Source of the DNA: Mytilus californianus
Lineage: Eukaryota; Mollusca; Bivalvia; Mytilida; Mytilidae
NCBI RefSeq assembly: GCF_021869535.1
Contig: NW_026262659.1
Coordinates: forward strand, 11,586,321 to 11,650,320
Direction: 5' to 3'
DNA: 64,000 nt
How positions within the stretch are numbered: position 1 is the first letter of the stretch; each line of letters begins with the position of its first letter. Position numbers and translations under genes: made by a program. This document shows positions 24,000-35,039 of the stretch, in pieces. Under the pieces are notes generated by a model, which saw only the letters and a program-made list of their open reading frames with translations, searched no databases and was not told where the DNA came from.

Positions 24000-25020
24000 C
24001 TCAAAGATTTTACTATTGTAACAATGACACATTGTGAAACTAAACTTGAGTCTATTTTACATGAAGCTCGATACTTGGAAGGGTTGTTTGCCATAATGTG
24101 TCATTGACTATATTGTACCGCCATTTTGATTAAATAAAGTTTACAGAAGTTATGGGACTATGACTATTTTATTTAGTATTGTGACAATGACACCTTGTGA
24201 ATGCAACTCTTCTGAGATCCTTTCACAACAAAAATAACATACTTGGTTGGATTATTTGCCAGCACGTGTAATTGACCATTTGTTACAGACATTTTGATCC
24301 AACTTTTGTCAAGGAAATTATTGGATTTTGATTATTTTTTGGGGTTTTGTGAGAATAATACCCTGTGAACGTAATAACGCTGAGATCATTTGTCAGAACG
24401 CTCTCATTTGTTATCATCGTGTGTTATTGACCATATTACACCGTCATTTTAATCACAACCGTTTTACGGGAGTTACTGGACTTGACAATTTTTAGTGTAT
24501 TTTGACAATAACACCTTGCAAACACATGTCCATTGAGACCAATTTTACAGGAAGGTGTCATACTTGGTACTATTATTTGCCATCGTGTGTAGTTGACTAT
24601 ATTGTGTCATATTGATCACATTCGTTTTACATAAGTTGTTGGACTTATTAGAGAAAATCCTTAGATTATTATGACAATGATACCTTTTGAACGCAACTCC
24701 TCTGACAACCGTTTTACAGAAATCTCTCATATTTGGTAGGATTGTTTGCCATCATATGTAGTTAATCATAATATACCGTCGTCTAGATCCCAACATTTGA
24801 CGGGATTAATGGGACTTTGACAAGTTGTAGAGTAAATTTGTTGTAATAGTGTCAGCATGTGAATACAAATCCAATGGGACAATTTGAGAGAAAGCTCTTG
24901 GAGTTGAAGTTTTTTTGCCATCATATGTAGTTGACCATATTATACTGTCATGCTGATCTAATCATTTCAATGGGAGTTGTGGGAGTTTTACTATATTTTT
25001 ACTATACTATATATTACAAT
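24000..25020 (+). repeat. Degenerate tandem array, about 160-170 bp units
   Basis: Six or seven weak units share 'tgacaatgacaccttgtgaa', 'tttgccatcatgtgtagttg' and 'gggagttatgggactttgac'; the TGACAATGACACC anchors lie at about 24021, 24181, 24353, 24505 and 24670. Related solitary units occur near 31395, 33570 and 36110. Old, strongly diverged array immediately upstream of a PFAS exon. Confidence 0.7.
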
Positions 25021-25180
25021 GATACTGTTACACTCAAATTAAATCCTCCTTTATACAGAGGAGGGGGAGATTTCGCCAGGTCGTACCATTCTTGTTTAAT
25101 TTTTTCCTCATTTTGAATGTGCATGAAATATTATCCACTTGCCAATAAGGAAAAAACATCAATCAATAATTTGTTTTCAG

Positions 25181-25285
25181 GTAGACAGATGTGTTACTGG
25201 ACTAGTTGCCCAGCAGCAGAATGTTGGACCACTACACACACCACTGGCTGATGTAGCAGTAACAGCACTGTCTTATTTTGATAAA
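25181..25285 (+). CDS. PFAS: PFAS synthetase-domain exon (orphan)
   Basis: 105-nt exon (35 codons, phase 0 at both ends) between acceptor TTGTTTTCAG and donor GTAATT. The product VDRCVTGLVAQQQNVGPLHT plus PLADVAVTAL matches the first AIRS-like synthetase domain of FGAM synthase, the part that activates FGAR with ATP; family members have a conserved GLxAQQQxVGPxxxPxADVA segment here. The frame is open and the splice sites are good. It lies on the + strand, 9.9 kb after the end of PFAS copy A and about 18.7 kb before copy B, so it belongs to the N-terminal half of a second, broken gene copy or to a rearranged one. Confidence 0.9.
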
Positions 25286-26765
25286 GTAATTTTAATATGT
25301 CAGAACAATTCAGTTTTCTCTGAAAGATAGGCAAAAGAGTAATTAAATGATTTAAAGGAGATGTTAGGTTAAATAAGACAAATACTTATCTATGCACACA
25401 TAGTCTTTCTATCTTGTTAAATTCTGATTATGCATGAAATCAACTGGGAATCAACAATCAATCCACCACATGTTTTGTTTATGTCAGATTAAGGGGTGAC
25501 CTCTAATGGTTAGTCAATGATATTTCGTATGCAGTTGTATAAACATTAGCACATTGATCAAGGAAAGCAAACATACTATTATTAAATCCTTTGTGTTTCT
25601 AGTATCAAGTTGTGTTTGTGAAGTAGGTACGGCTTCAGACTAAATACAATTTTGTATATCGCTGTAAAGTTTGTTGCCCAGAATGATGGTCTGTTCATTG
25701 TCTTGTGAGGCTAATTGATCTAGGTGGGTATGAACCCCGTAATGCATGTAAAATTAATTTAGGGTAAATGTGAGATTGATAGTTTATATACATTAAAATA
25801 CTTTGTAAACAAATATTTTTCTTATTATAACATTTTATTGGACAAATGATAGAAAAAAAAACAGTACTACATATCATTTATAGGTAGTAATTGATTGGAT
25901 ACAAAACTTTAAAAAACAAACTGCTAATCAACTTATACTTTTATCGGATCAAAAATATTTTTAAATACTGAGTTATTTTAATGCTGGTCATAATTCCAAA
26001 AAATAAGAAATTCTTTTTCATGTGTTTTCAATAATCTAATAATATAAATACTTATCACACATTAATAAAAAAAAAAAGCAAAATACAAAAACGAAAATAA
26101 TATATACGAATAAAATTAAATTTGTACAATACTGGTCAGTTGATAAAGACAGATATTTACACTTATCATATAAGAATCGTGTCATTCTTAGTTGGACGTA
26201 TTAAGTTAATATTACAATTAAAATAATTATGGCGAAATAACTGTAGGTGATAATGTTTATTAATTTTGCTAGGATTTAACACATTAACCCATAGATACAT
26301 CTAAATACCTAGCTGGATTTTTATGTACATATGAGCGTAAAAGCTGGGGAAGTAGTCTCAGTTTGTTGAGGTATAATGATGAAAGATATTTTCTTTTTAT
26401 TTATTCATCATGAAGAGCAAAAGAAAAGAAAAGATTATAGACATTGTGTTAATATTCACAGATGTGAAGAGATAGCAAACTAAACAATACAAAAAAGACA
26501 TCTACTGTTTTACATTACAATTTTATAGAAATACATCTCAGTTTACACACATAATTCTACTGACAAATTGATTTAAAACGAAATATAATATTTCCCTTGG
26601 CTATATTGAATAAACATTAACTTGTCAAGTCTTAGTATATTGGAAATGTATTTATATCTTTGCAACTTACAAATCATTATTACCATTTCATACATCATAT
26701 TTCAGATTGATGGAATTTCAAAAAAGCCTGAAGCTAAACTTTTACCACATAATAATGTTTATGGG
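25286..26765. other. PFAS intron or intergenic, no gene
   Basis: AT-rich, no exon or strong repeat recognised. Several A-rich runs near 26060-26110. Confidence 0.4.
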
Positions 26766-26884
26766 TAGGATCTATGACTGCTATAGGAGAACAACCAATC
26801 AAAAGCTTGATAGATCCAGCATGTATGGCAAGGATGTCTGTCGGGGAAGCCCTCACTAACTTGGTGTTTGTCCATATTACACAT
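26766..26884 (+). pseudogene. PFAS: PFAS exon tandem duplicate, broken
   Basis: TAGGATCTATGACTGCTATAGG begins a near copy of the exon 143 bases downstream, encoding AIGEQPIKSLIDPACMARMS then VGEALTNLVF. The acceptor dinucleotide is lost (GGGTAGGATCT where an AG|GTAGGA-like site is expected), and the 3' end diverges before the donor. Together with its better-preserved neighbour it is a local tandem duplication, both copies preceded by a TAATGTTTATG phrase. Confidence 0.8.
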
Positions 26885-26908
26885 AGTTAATGTTTATGAT
26901 TTTATAAG

Positions 26909-27033
26909 TAGGATCTGTGACTGCTACAGGAGAACAACCAATCAAAGGCTTGATAGATCCAACATGTATGTCAAGGATGTCTGTCGGTGAAGCTCTCACT
27001 AACTTGATGTTTGCCTGTATAACAGATCTGAAG
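26909..27033 (+). pseudogene. PFAS: PFAS synthetase-domain exon with 1-base loss
   Basis: Between an AAG acceptor and a GTCAGG donor lie 125 nt that encode GSVTATGEQPIKGLIDPTCM, SRMSVGEALTNLMFACITDLK. TGEQPIKGLIDP and SVGEALTNL are strongly conserved in the FGAM synthase ATP-binding AIRS domain. The expected length is 126 nt (42 codons); one base is missing at the first codon, where the 20285 relic has ATAGGATCT and this exon has TAGGATCT. Joined in phase 0 to the exon ending at 25285, the first codon would be TAG. This may be a true inactivation or a single-base sequencing error; the remainder of the exon is well preserved. Confidence 0.8.
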
Positions 27034-28111
27034 GTCAGGCCAACACCTAATGACTTAGATTATATTTATTCTTAGCTCATCTTGCCCTTTGGCCTCTGTG
27101 GTTTTCATCCATGGTTTTGTTTTCATTGCTCATTGTTCGTTGTTCGTTAACTTAAAATTATTTTTTTCAATTATTCTTTCCATTAACATCAAAACTGTCA
27201 GACAACTTCTTATTGGAGTTATTCTTACCTCTTTCTTTGTGTTTTTGGGCAAAAACTAAAGTAGAAAGAGGGAAACTGTAAACAAAAATAATGATCAGCG
27301 ATACAAGATCAACAAAAGAGATTTTTGTCATGAATTATACAATAGTCTGTAATGGTGGAAAGTGTTCATTGTTGAAGATGGACATAGACCTTGGTGATCA
27401 TTAGCAACACAGGCTCTTTAATAATATTTATTTTTATTATTTAATAATATTTTTGAGTTAGAAATATTGAGCACATGCAAGTACCATATAAATATTTACA
27501 TGAAAGGTGTTCAAAATTGATGGCATATTACATGGTTGGAACTTGCAGGTACACAAAATTTGCAGTGCCTAAAAACTGAAATCTATGCAACTTTAAGAAT
27601 ATTGCTTTGAACAGTAACTTTAGTAGAACACATTGGTATGTATTATGATGTCAGCAGGTAACGTTTTTTCTTATTTGGTATCAACTCTTCCTATAAAATA
27701 AGCACAAATTGAAATCTTGTCATTAAAATTGAAATTTCAATGAAATATTCAGCAGAAAAACGACCCTTATCCCACCTTATCTTTTAACATCAATCAGCAT
27801 AATAGATCTTATAATCCTAATGTTTCATTGTCATATAATGTGAATCAGTTAAGCTAACACTGCCTACTAGCATCCTATAACACACTTTTGAATTATTTAA
27901 AAAAAAGTGCAAATCTTATAGTTATCCCCAATTAATGGTCGACACCAAAATATATAAAATATGTACAAAAAAGCTACAGATGTCATTCAATTTCAAGTGC
28001 TTGAAACAAACATTATCACTTTCTGAATGATACAAGAAACAGTGAAGATATATCTATCACTAAGTTTGACAGATAATGTATGTATAAGACATAAAGTAAT
28101 AACTTATTTAG
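27034..28111. other. No gene; weak repeat remnants
   Basis: Contains an AGCTCATCTTGCCCTTTGGC motif at about 27075, resembling the left end of the Helitron-like repeats, and a truncated CACAGGCTCTT near 27410 resembling their right end. No PFAS exon continuing the synthetase domain (a DVKCSGNW-type segment would be expected next) was found. The last part is 3' flank of the minus-strand HEPN gene. Confidence 0.45.
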
Positions 28112-28908
28112 TTATATTTCATTGTAGACTGTAACATGTTTATTTTGTACGGTCAATAGTTTCCTTTGTGTGAGATTATAATGTATCCCATTACACATTA
28201 GAGTGGATTGAAGTGTCTTCACTGGTTTATAATGTTTACCATCAGTTGACACATGTTGTACTGATTCATCACAACACATCGCATACAGGCTGCCATCTAG
28301 TAGTGTAGTCATACTCCTGGGTGGTGATGGTAATGTTAGGGTGTGGTGTCTGTCATCAGTATAACTGTACCAGTACAGCTTATTGTTGTTGTAGTAGTTA
28401 TCACAGTAGAATATTCTGTCACCAGAACCATGTAACCTCCAAGGATGACATTCAGTCTTTATTGTCTGTATCACCTCTCCTGTCTGGTGATTTATGACCT
28501 GTAGTCTGTTGTCAACACGTACAATTAACTTTTTATTTAAAGTTGTTATGTCACTCTTATACTGCAACATTCCAGGTATTAATATTGTTTGAAGTTTGAG
28601 TTTATTGTTTATGTCATACATCTCTATACACTTACTATCATACAGTGTAACAGCTACTGTAGAGTTGCTGACTGCTGTAACATACCAAGGTCTGCCTTGT
28701 ATAGGTAAACTGTCTAACTGTGATCCATCTGTATTATAGATCAATAGTCTGCACTGAATAGGTAAACATATCACCAGTCTACCGTCATCCATCATCACTG
28801 CATCTAATATGCCACTTTCAACTACTAATGACAGGTTTGTCTGGTGATGAAATGTGAAGATAGACTGTCCTAGTTTGTAGGGCTGTATTAGATGTTGCTG
28901 TTTAATCC
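28112..28908 (-). CDS. HEPN/beta-propeller gene, exon 4 (propeller)
   Basis: Last exon of a four-exon minus-strand gene, 797 nt, entered in phase 1 after acceptor TATTTCAG and ending at a stop at 28112. It encodes about 265 residues with repeating blades of about 40 residues such as GILDAVMMDDGRLVICLP, YNTDGSQLDSLPIQGRPW and YDINNKLKL, ending STDGKHYKPVKTLQ and VTVYNEI. This is the NHL/TRIM-type six-bladed propeller seen at the C-terminus of many bivalve TRIM-like and HEPN-containing proteins, usually a protein- or RNA-binding surface. An upstream in-frame ATG at 28990 lies in the intron; the splice to exon 3 gives a clean G-GA junction (HG|IKQQH). No catalytic motif is present. Role unknown. 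Confidence 0.88.
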
Positions 28909-29220
28909 CTGAAATATACAATAAAATATAAAACAATTTCAGATCAAAAGGAATTTTGAGTAGCTTAGCTTCTTTTATTCCATGCATCAAAAGGGTGGTA
29001 ATGAAGTGACAAAAAATATTTGTATCACGAATTGTTATTGATATAAATATTTCAAATGAACTATTTTAACTCAAGTTAACTAGACTTGAAGTAGTAATTT
29101 TATTTTGACATAAGACATGATGGTTTCTTTACTTGTAAATCCAATGGTTATGTTACTTTAAATATTGAAATGATTCAGAATGACAAGGGAGAGAAATTTT
29201 AATATGCTTTTTGAACCTAC

Positions 29221-29275
29221 CGTGTCTGTCAGTTTTCTCTTTGGATGATTGACATCTTACATATTGTAATATCTC
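29221..29275 (-). CDS. HEPN/beta-propeller gene, exon 3
   Basis: Short 55-nt exon between acceptor ATTACAG and donor GTAGGT on the minus strand, phase 0 in and phase 1 out. It encodes EILQYVRCQSSKEKTDRHG, a hydrophilic linker between the helical part and the propeller. Too short to recognise alone; it is supported by the exact phase match to both neighbours and by good splice sites. Confidence 0.75.
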
Positions 29276-29933
29276 CTGTAATAGTCAGGGATAAAAGTTT
29301 ATAATTTTTAAAATACATGTGTATATATATAAAATAAAAATATTCATTTCTTTGACACAGATCTATTTGTGGATGATTTTTTTTATCTTGGTAAGACATG
29401 ACAGTTTATGACTTCTTTAGTCCTGTGAGCACATCTTTTACTATAAGGGATGTATACATTTTCATGTCTGTCCTTGCTCAGATGATCATTCTTTGAGTTT
29501 CTGGATTTTAATGAAAGTAACTATAGATTTTTGTTTAAGTTAATGAAAATGTTTTGTACATGGAATTTCTAGTCAGCTTGTTAAGTAAGGTTTCTGAAGA
29601 TATGCATTAATTATGGAGAGTTAAAACATTTTATTGTAAAAAAAAAATTCCTAGATTTTTTTTCTCAACATGACTAGTGCATTCTGATATCTTTATTATT
29701 TGATGTCTATATATTGGTAACCTGTAGCATTTTTGCTGTGTCTCATTAGCATGTTGCTTTTCTATTGTTGTTTTTAAAATAAATTAAACATAAACAATCA
29801 AAGATCTGCCATCAACACCAAATCATCCAAATAATAAAAGACATAAAGATATGACTAACAACCACAATTGACATGATTGGTGAGTTCTTACTTGTGACAG
29901 GCAAACGAAGATATCATCAGTGTTTGTTCTTAC

Positions 29934-30029
29934 CTCAAGTTTTGTAATTAGCTCCACTTTTAATTGGTCATTGTTGATATTCATTGCAGTCAAAATTTCA
30001 TCAGTGCTTGATTCCAATTTGTCACTAAT
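29934..30029 (-). CDS. HEPN/beta-propeller gene, exon 2
   Basis: 96-nt, phase 0-0 exon between acceptor AATTTTAG and donor GTAAGA (minus strand), encoding ISDKLESSTDEILTAMNI then NNDQLKVELITKLE. The heptad-like pattern of I/L/V suggests a helical linker or short coiled coil after the HEPN domain. An ATG within it (30017) is internal. It sits 7.7 kb downstream of exon 1, and other small exons could be hidden in that intron. Confidence 0.78.
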
Positions 30030-30305
30030 CTAAAATTATGAATAAATTAAATTATGTACTAAAAAGGTATAACAAAATTACTGAACTCCAAGGCAAACAT
30101 AAATTGTTTCCAGTTTGTAATTTGAGTTACCCTTGCTTGGTTAGAATGAAAAGGGAGAAGGTTATTGATTTTGGGGCCAATAGGGTAAAGGTCCTTTGGT
30201 CAGGCAGGGCATCATCTGTGTCTTACAGACAGCGTATGCCAACATCACTGTTTGTCAAATCTAAAATATGTGGAACTATACTCATGCATATGGCAGAGAA
30301 GAAAA

Positions 30306-30323
30306 GGGGGGGGGGGGGGGGGG
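30306..30323 (+). repeat. Poly-G run of 18
   Basis: Uninterrupted run of 18 G within the large intron of the minus-strand HEPN gene (poly-C in the sense direction). Confidence 0.9.
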
Positions 30324-30354
30324 AGGGCATTGTCCATATCTAGTTTAATGTCTG

Positions 30355-30715
30355 TTTTTCAAGTACGTTAAGCAATAGGTCAACTATATTTGGTGTATGG
30401 AATGATTGTAAGGTGTACATGTCCGTCTGCTAGGTACAATCTGACATTGACCTCATTTTCATGGTTCATTGGTCAATGTTAAATTTTTGTGTTTTTGAAT
30501 TACCATAAGCAATAGATCAACTATATTTTGTGTATAAATAAATTATAAGGTGTATATATCTGTCTGAAACAATTGATCTTACCTTATCCTCATTGTTTTA
30601 AATCCTTAAAAAGTTAAAATTTGTGTGGTGCTTTTAGTAAAATCTTTATCTTTAAGACTTTCAACCTTAAATCAATGGTTAGTAAAGCAGGCGAGACATT
30701 TCAGAGTGTGCACTC
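30355..30715 (+). repeat. 'ggtcaactatatt' repeat units
   Basis: Two to three diverged units with 'aagcaataggtcaactatat', 'gattgtaaggtgtacatgtc' and 'cattggtcaatgttaaattt', the same family as at 7330-7860 and 35040-36060. It ends with GCGAGACATTTCAG, like the copy at 7830. Confidence 0.65.
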
Positions 30716-31386
30716 TTGTTTTCACAGTTAACTTTCAGATTAAGTCTGAGGTTAAATTTTTTTTAGACATCAATAACTTGACAAACCTTCATGGAAATTT
30801 ATGAAATTTGGACAGAAGCTTGTTTATGACCAAAAAAACAGGATCCAAAGCAAAATTTTAAAAATATTTATTTTTGTTTTTTCAATATTTTACTGATAAA
30901 TGGACTCAGTTATTTTTTACAGCTAACAAATAGGTTTAAGTTTGTTACAAATCAATAACTTTGTCAAACCTTCAAAGAGTTTAAGAAAATTTGTCAAAAG
31001 CTTTTTAAGGATTAAGAGACATTGTCTGAAGCAAACCTTTGAAAATATATTTTTTTCATTTTTAGTATAGACTTTGTTATTACAGTTAACATTTACAGAC
31101 AGTCTGGGATTAAATTTTTTGACATGAAAATCTGGTAAGCATTCATAGATTGTTATGAAACTTGGACAGCTAATCTTCAATTCTTCGTGAATTGCTGTGA
31201 GATTGCAGACAAATCATTTTTTTTTATTTTGAAGCAAAAAATGACCAAAAACAAAGAATTTTTAAGTGGCATTTTTAAGCAAACACCGATATACATTAAA
31301 AAGTCGAAATATGAATCATGAGTGATGAATGAATTGAGAAAAAAAATCAAGGTGAGCGATTCAGGCTCTTGAGAGCCTCTTGTTTG
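30716..31386 (+). mobile_element. Helitron-like repeat E4 (left end lost)
   Basis: The right end GGTGAGCGATTCA, the 14-base palindrome GGCTCTTGAGAGCC (31364-31377) and TCTTG are identical to those of E1 and E2. The interior has three degenerate units of about 175 bases with 'aataacttgacaaaccttca', 'atgaaatttggacag' and similar phrases. No left end was recognised. Confidence 0.55.
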
Positions 31387-31981
31387 TAAAGAACATCTTG
31401 TGAATGGAACTACTGTAAGACCATTTGACACAGTCGGAAAACTGACCCCGGTTTGACCACATTTCTTAAAGCAACAATGGAAGTCATGTGACTACCATAT
31501 TTGGGCATTTTTTGGGTAATTTTTTCTTCATCTGAAACGAGTCTGTTTCCCCCAAAAAGTCATATCAAATGAAATCAAAGCATACTGTACGTTACAAATG
31601 CCAATTGTATATACTTTTAAGAAGTTCTAACATGCAAATTGTTTTGATTAAGCGTACTGAATTAGAATACGAAGCCTTCAAACCCCAGGTTGTCTCTCGT
31701 CGCGTCAATTTTTTTCAACACATCAGTTGAAATTTTTGTTTTTTTAAATTCTGGGGAACCTATGCTGAATTTAAAATATGTGATGAGGCTTTTTATGAAC
31801 TGGGATGTGTCAAATTTGTGCCACTTAATACGCTGTAATACGCAAATGTGCCACTTCGATGTGTCGAAATTTCTTACGAAGCGGTTCCGATAGTAATTTA
31901 CGAGTTACGTTCCTTTGTTGACACTTTTCATGAACACACTTATTTGTACTATTATATATAGTTAGCACCATATTATATGTT
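31387..31981. other. Intronic, no gene
   Basis: Begins with a solitary unit of the 24000-type repeat ('catcttgtgaatggaactac'). No coding exon recognised. Confidence 0.4.
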
Positions 31982-32112
31982 ATTCAGGTCTCAGACAGGG
32001 TATATACTGTGACATTCCCGGCTTAGACTTTATATCCCTTGAGCCGAAGGCGAAGGGGATATCAGCCCAAAGCCGGGAATGTCACAGTATATACCCTGTC
32101 TGAGACCTGAAT
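31982..32112. repeat. Hairpin with perfect 43-bp arms
   Basis: The arms 31982-32024 and 32070-32112 are exact reverse complements over 43 bases, from ATTCAGGTCTCAGACAGGG to CCCTGTCTGAGACCTGAAT. The 45-base loop itself contains TATATCCCTT...AAGGGGATAT, so nearly all 131 bases can fold. Perfect arms imply recent origin or continuing conversion. It looks like the end of a foldback element. Confidence 0.9.
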
Positions 32113-32115
32113 TAC

Positions 32116-32990
32116 ACATATATTACGGATTACCCTTGTCTTAATGTTTTTTCCATTGCCAGGTATTTGTTAAACATTCACAATGCAGCATGTATATTCA
32201 TTGTGGGTCTCATTGGGGTCTAAGCGTGACGCGGGATTGCCGATTTTTTGTAAGCGTGACACGTGAAAGTCAAATTATTGTGCCGTGAAAACGGGAAATG
32301 AAGTCTAGCGGGACACGGGAAATTACAAAAAAATGAGAATTGCTTACATACATAGTGTAAGCGGAATATGGGAATCCTTCAAAACAGTAAGCGGGATCCG
32401 GGATCAGAACCCCCCAATGAGACCCCCTTCATTACATGTTTATTGTTTTTAATATTTTGAGTAATCCATTTAAATGAACCTTTTTTGTCTTGACAATTTT
32501 TTTTGCGTTTGGAAATGTTTTCAATAAAGATTTTAGATTTCATGTTCGGTGTTTATATGTGTTTTTGGCTTCATTTTTTACAACACATTTATTGAAAAAC
32601 CCAACCTAATATGTTTCGCATACGTGAAGGATTTTGTAATTTGCCGTGAAAATAATTTTATCGTGTATGTAATAATTTATAATAACACTTTAAAACATTA
32701 AATTTTAGTAATTGAAGTGTAAATTGCGTGATTTTGTATTAAAAATGTATTATTGACGGATGCACGTCATTATTTTCCCTCTGTGAGCCTCTGACATCCC
32801 TTAGTGTTCTATATAGCTTTTGACTACGTCACATAGTAACAGGTGTTATGATGACGTTTTTGAGGTTCCAATTGGGGATAAAAACGTCGTATATAGACCG
32901 GCAGTTTCCTGAATATATACTGACATCTCTGTGTTGTTATCCAATTACAAAAACTCGACACATTTGTAATCCGTAATATTATGTTATTTA
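32116..32990. mobile_element. MITE-like element with TATTACGGATTAC ends
   Basis: ATATTACGGATTAC at about 32119-32132 is matched by its complement GTAATCCGTAATAT at about 32976-32989, bounding roughly 870 bases that encode nothing. A smaller element at 32203-32430 is nested inside. The adjacent hairpin at 31982 may be part of the same structure. Class unknown. Confidence 0.55.
32203..32430. mobile_element. Small inverted-repeat element
   Basis: GGGTCTCATTGGGG near 32203 is mirrored by CCCCAATGAGACCC near 32416. The interior repeats 'agcgtgacgcgggat', 'agcgggacacggga' and 'agcgggatccggga'. Non-coding MITE-like sequence nested in the larger element. Confidence 0.65.
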
Positions 32991-33424
32991 CAAGTGAATA
33001 TTATTAAAAAGTAATTATCTTTTTACTAGATATATTTTTATACTACAGACATATGTAAAACAATTAGGTAAATTATATTTTTTCATTTTTAAAACAATTT
33101 CAGAACTGAAATAGGGCTTTAATATTACAGTAAATGTTAATCCTTGCTCTGGGCCATATTATATTATTCCAAGAGTTACTTTGATATTTTGGTATATATT
33201 TTTACTGCTGTAACCAAATAATACCAACACAGAAATAAATTTCTACTTTATTAAGGTCAGGGCTAGCCAAAATATGCATTTATACTGGTTCTAGACATGG
33301 TTAAAATGTTGAATTCCCTTGCAATACTGATACCTGCTTTTTCATATACATTTAAAAAAAATAATAATCAAAGTATTGTCAATGTAAATTCTTCATAATT
33401 TGAAATAAAGGGAAATTAGTTTGC

Positions 33425-33562
33425 AATCTGTGTAGCAATAACGGTCGTTTCTAAGGGCTTGATTTCCGACTGGACAGAAAGCTCTCTATCTTGGTTGTTA
33501 ATTTCTGTGTCATTTGGTCTCTTTGTGGAGAATTGTCTCATTGGCAATCATACCACATTTTC
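33425..33562 (-). repeat. Dispersed repeat T, partial copy
   Basis: 'tgtcatttggtctctttgtg', 'agaattgtctcattggcaat' and 'cataccacattttct' match the ends of the repeats at 23425 and 58770. Confidence 0.65.
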
Positions 33563-34524
33563 TGATTTTTATATTGGTGCCATAGTGTGTAGTTGACATC
33601 ATTTTGATCTATACATGACAGGCGTTATGGGACAATTTTTAAAGGCAGTGCCTTTAGTCGTATCGGGCAATAACCATTTTGTTTCTACGTCGGAGTTATC
33701 TCTACGTGGGGGATAAATACGTCATCACAAATTACCCGAAAAGTTGAATTCTTTCTTCTTCTATTACCGATATTCTGTGTTTTTAATTGTAATTCAGTGA
33801 CAATGGGAAGTAAAGAATCAAACGGTGTTTTTTGTAAGTTTTCAAAACTTTTGATAGAGCTGTATTTTGCATTATGAGCAGCCAACCGTTTCACAAACCA
33901 TAAGAACTTAAAAATCCGTGTGAAAGAGTTCGGGTGGTATTTTAATCCTTAGTTGTTTTAATATCATTTCAGTCGTAGATGTAATTAAGAAAACTTGACC
34001 GAACTATGCCTAGTCGCAAAATGTTAAAAATAACTCTTGAATCTGATTCTTTTTCTCGTCAGAACATTTGGTACGTCGAATTTCCGAAATCCGCCTAAAC
34101 AAGTAATATCCATCTGTTTTCTTTAGAGCTGTTGAAAATCGTATGACCTTCCAACATAGCTATCATGTCAGACCCTTTGTCAGGTAAACAGTTTTTATCT
34201 ATTAGGTCCGATAAAGCTTTTAAATCCGAAACGAACAGTACCAGCAATTGACTTCTTGTTTAACAGTTCCTTCAGAAATATCTTGAAGTTATTTTTACAA
34301 GTCGACATGTTGCGTTTCGTACAAATGTTAAGACAGATCAATAATGACCTTGTTAAAATGAGTTTATTATAATTCTTATTTGTAAGTAAAATTCATTTTA
34401 TTTCATTAATCATATAACAAATTGAATGATTACAATATGATTGAATAAGTAAATATTTAATTTTTAGAAATTAGCTCTTAATTCATTGGACACCTTTTCA
34501 ACAGTTATGTTGTTAATTAACCGA
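33563..34524. other. Intronic, no gene supported
   Basis: No recognisable exon. A 69-codon minus-strand open frame at 33685-33894 has no conserved motif. A short 'ggtgccatagtgtgtagttg' unit near 33576 belongs to the 24000-type repeat. Confidence 0.4.
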
Positions 34525-34608
34525 ACCATACACGTATGGTCAGACCATATGAGTATATACGCATATGGTCATGACCATACGTGTATGGTCCAAATACTCA
34601 TATGGTCT
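34525..34608. repeat. Nested palindrome cluster (ACCATA/TATGGT)
   Basis: Within about 84 bases, ACCATACACGTATGGT, GACCATATGAGTAT, CATATGGTCATGACCATA, ACCATACGTGTATGGT and ATACTCATATGGTC form several overlapping palindromes. The left part (ACCATACACGTATGGTC...GACCATATGAGTAT) is repeated as reverse complement on the right. Confidence 0.85.
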
Positions 34609-34794
34609 GCATCATACCCATCTCACTCTAGAAAATGTATTTCCTGTTTTGACTTGCCATCCAGGCATAATTTGGAATGCTCTAAACCATGATCTTTCAA
34701 ATAATGTAAATATTTTGGAAGACATGTTCAAGCCTTGTATATAATTTATCTGAAATTGTGTAATTTTATTTAATCCACCAAAATTACATGTCTG

Positions 34795-34925
34795 TAATTT
34801 GGCTTGAACATTAAAGTTGTTATTTGGAAATTTTCCATTTGTTTGATGTGTTTGAGCTTTTGATTTTGCCAATTGTTAAGGAACTTTGTGTTTTAAATTT
34901 TCCTTGGAGTTTGGTACATTTTTTA
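34795..34925 (-). repeat. Dispersed repeat S, reversed copy
   Basis: Complement of repeat S: 'tttgatgtgtttgagctttt', 'gattttgcca' and 'aaattttccttggagttt'. Confidence 0.7.
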
Positions 34926-35039
34926 TTTTTGTTGTTTTACTTTCTCCTTAAGTAAACCTAAGTAGATGCATAGTAGTACATCCACAGTATGTACAAATAT
35001 AGGACTTTTCATAATTAAAAGAATTTTTTTTTTATGTCG

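Noticed and set aside
28909-28990. N-terminal extension of the propeller ORF to the ATG at 28990
   Set aside because: A good acceptor (TATTTCAG) at 28909 and exact phase with exon 3 show that this part is intron.
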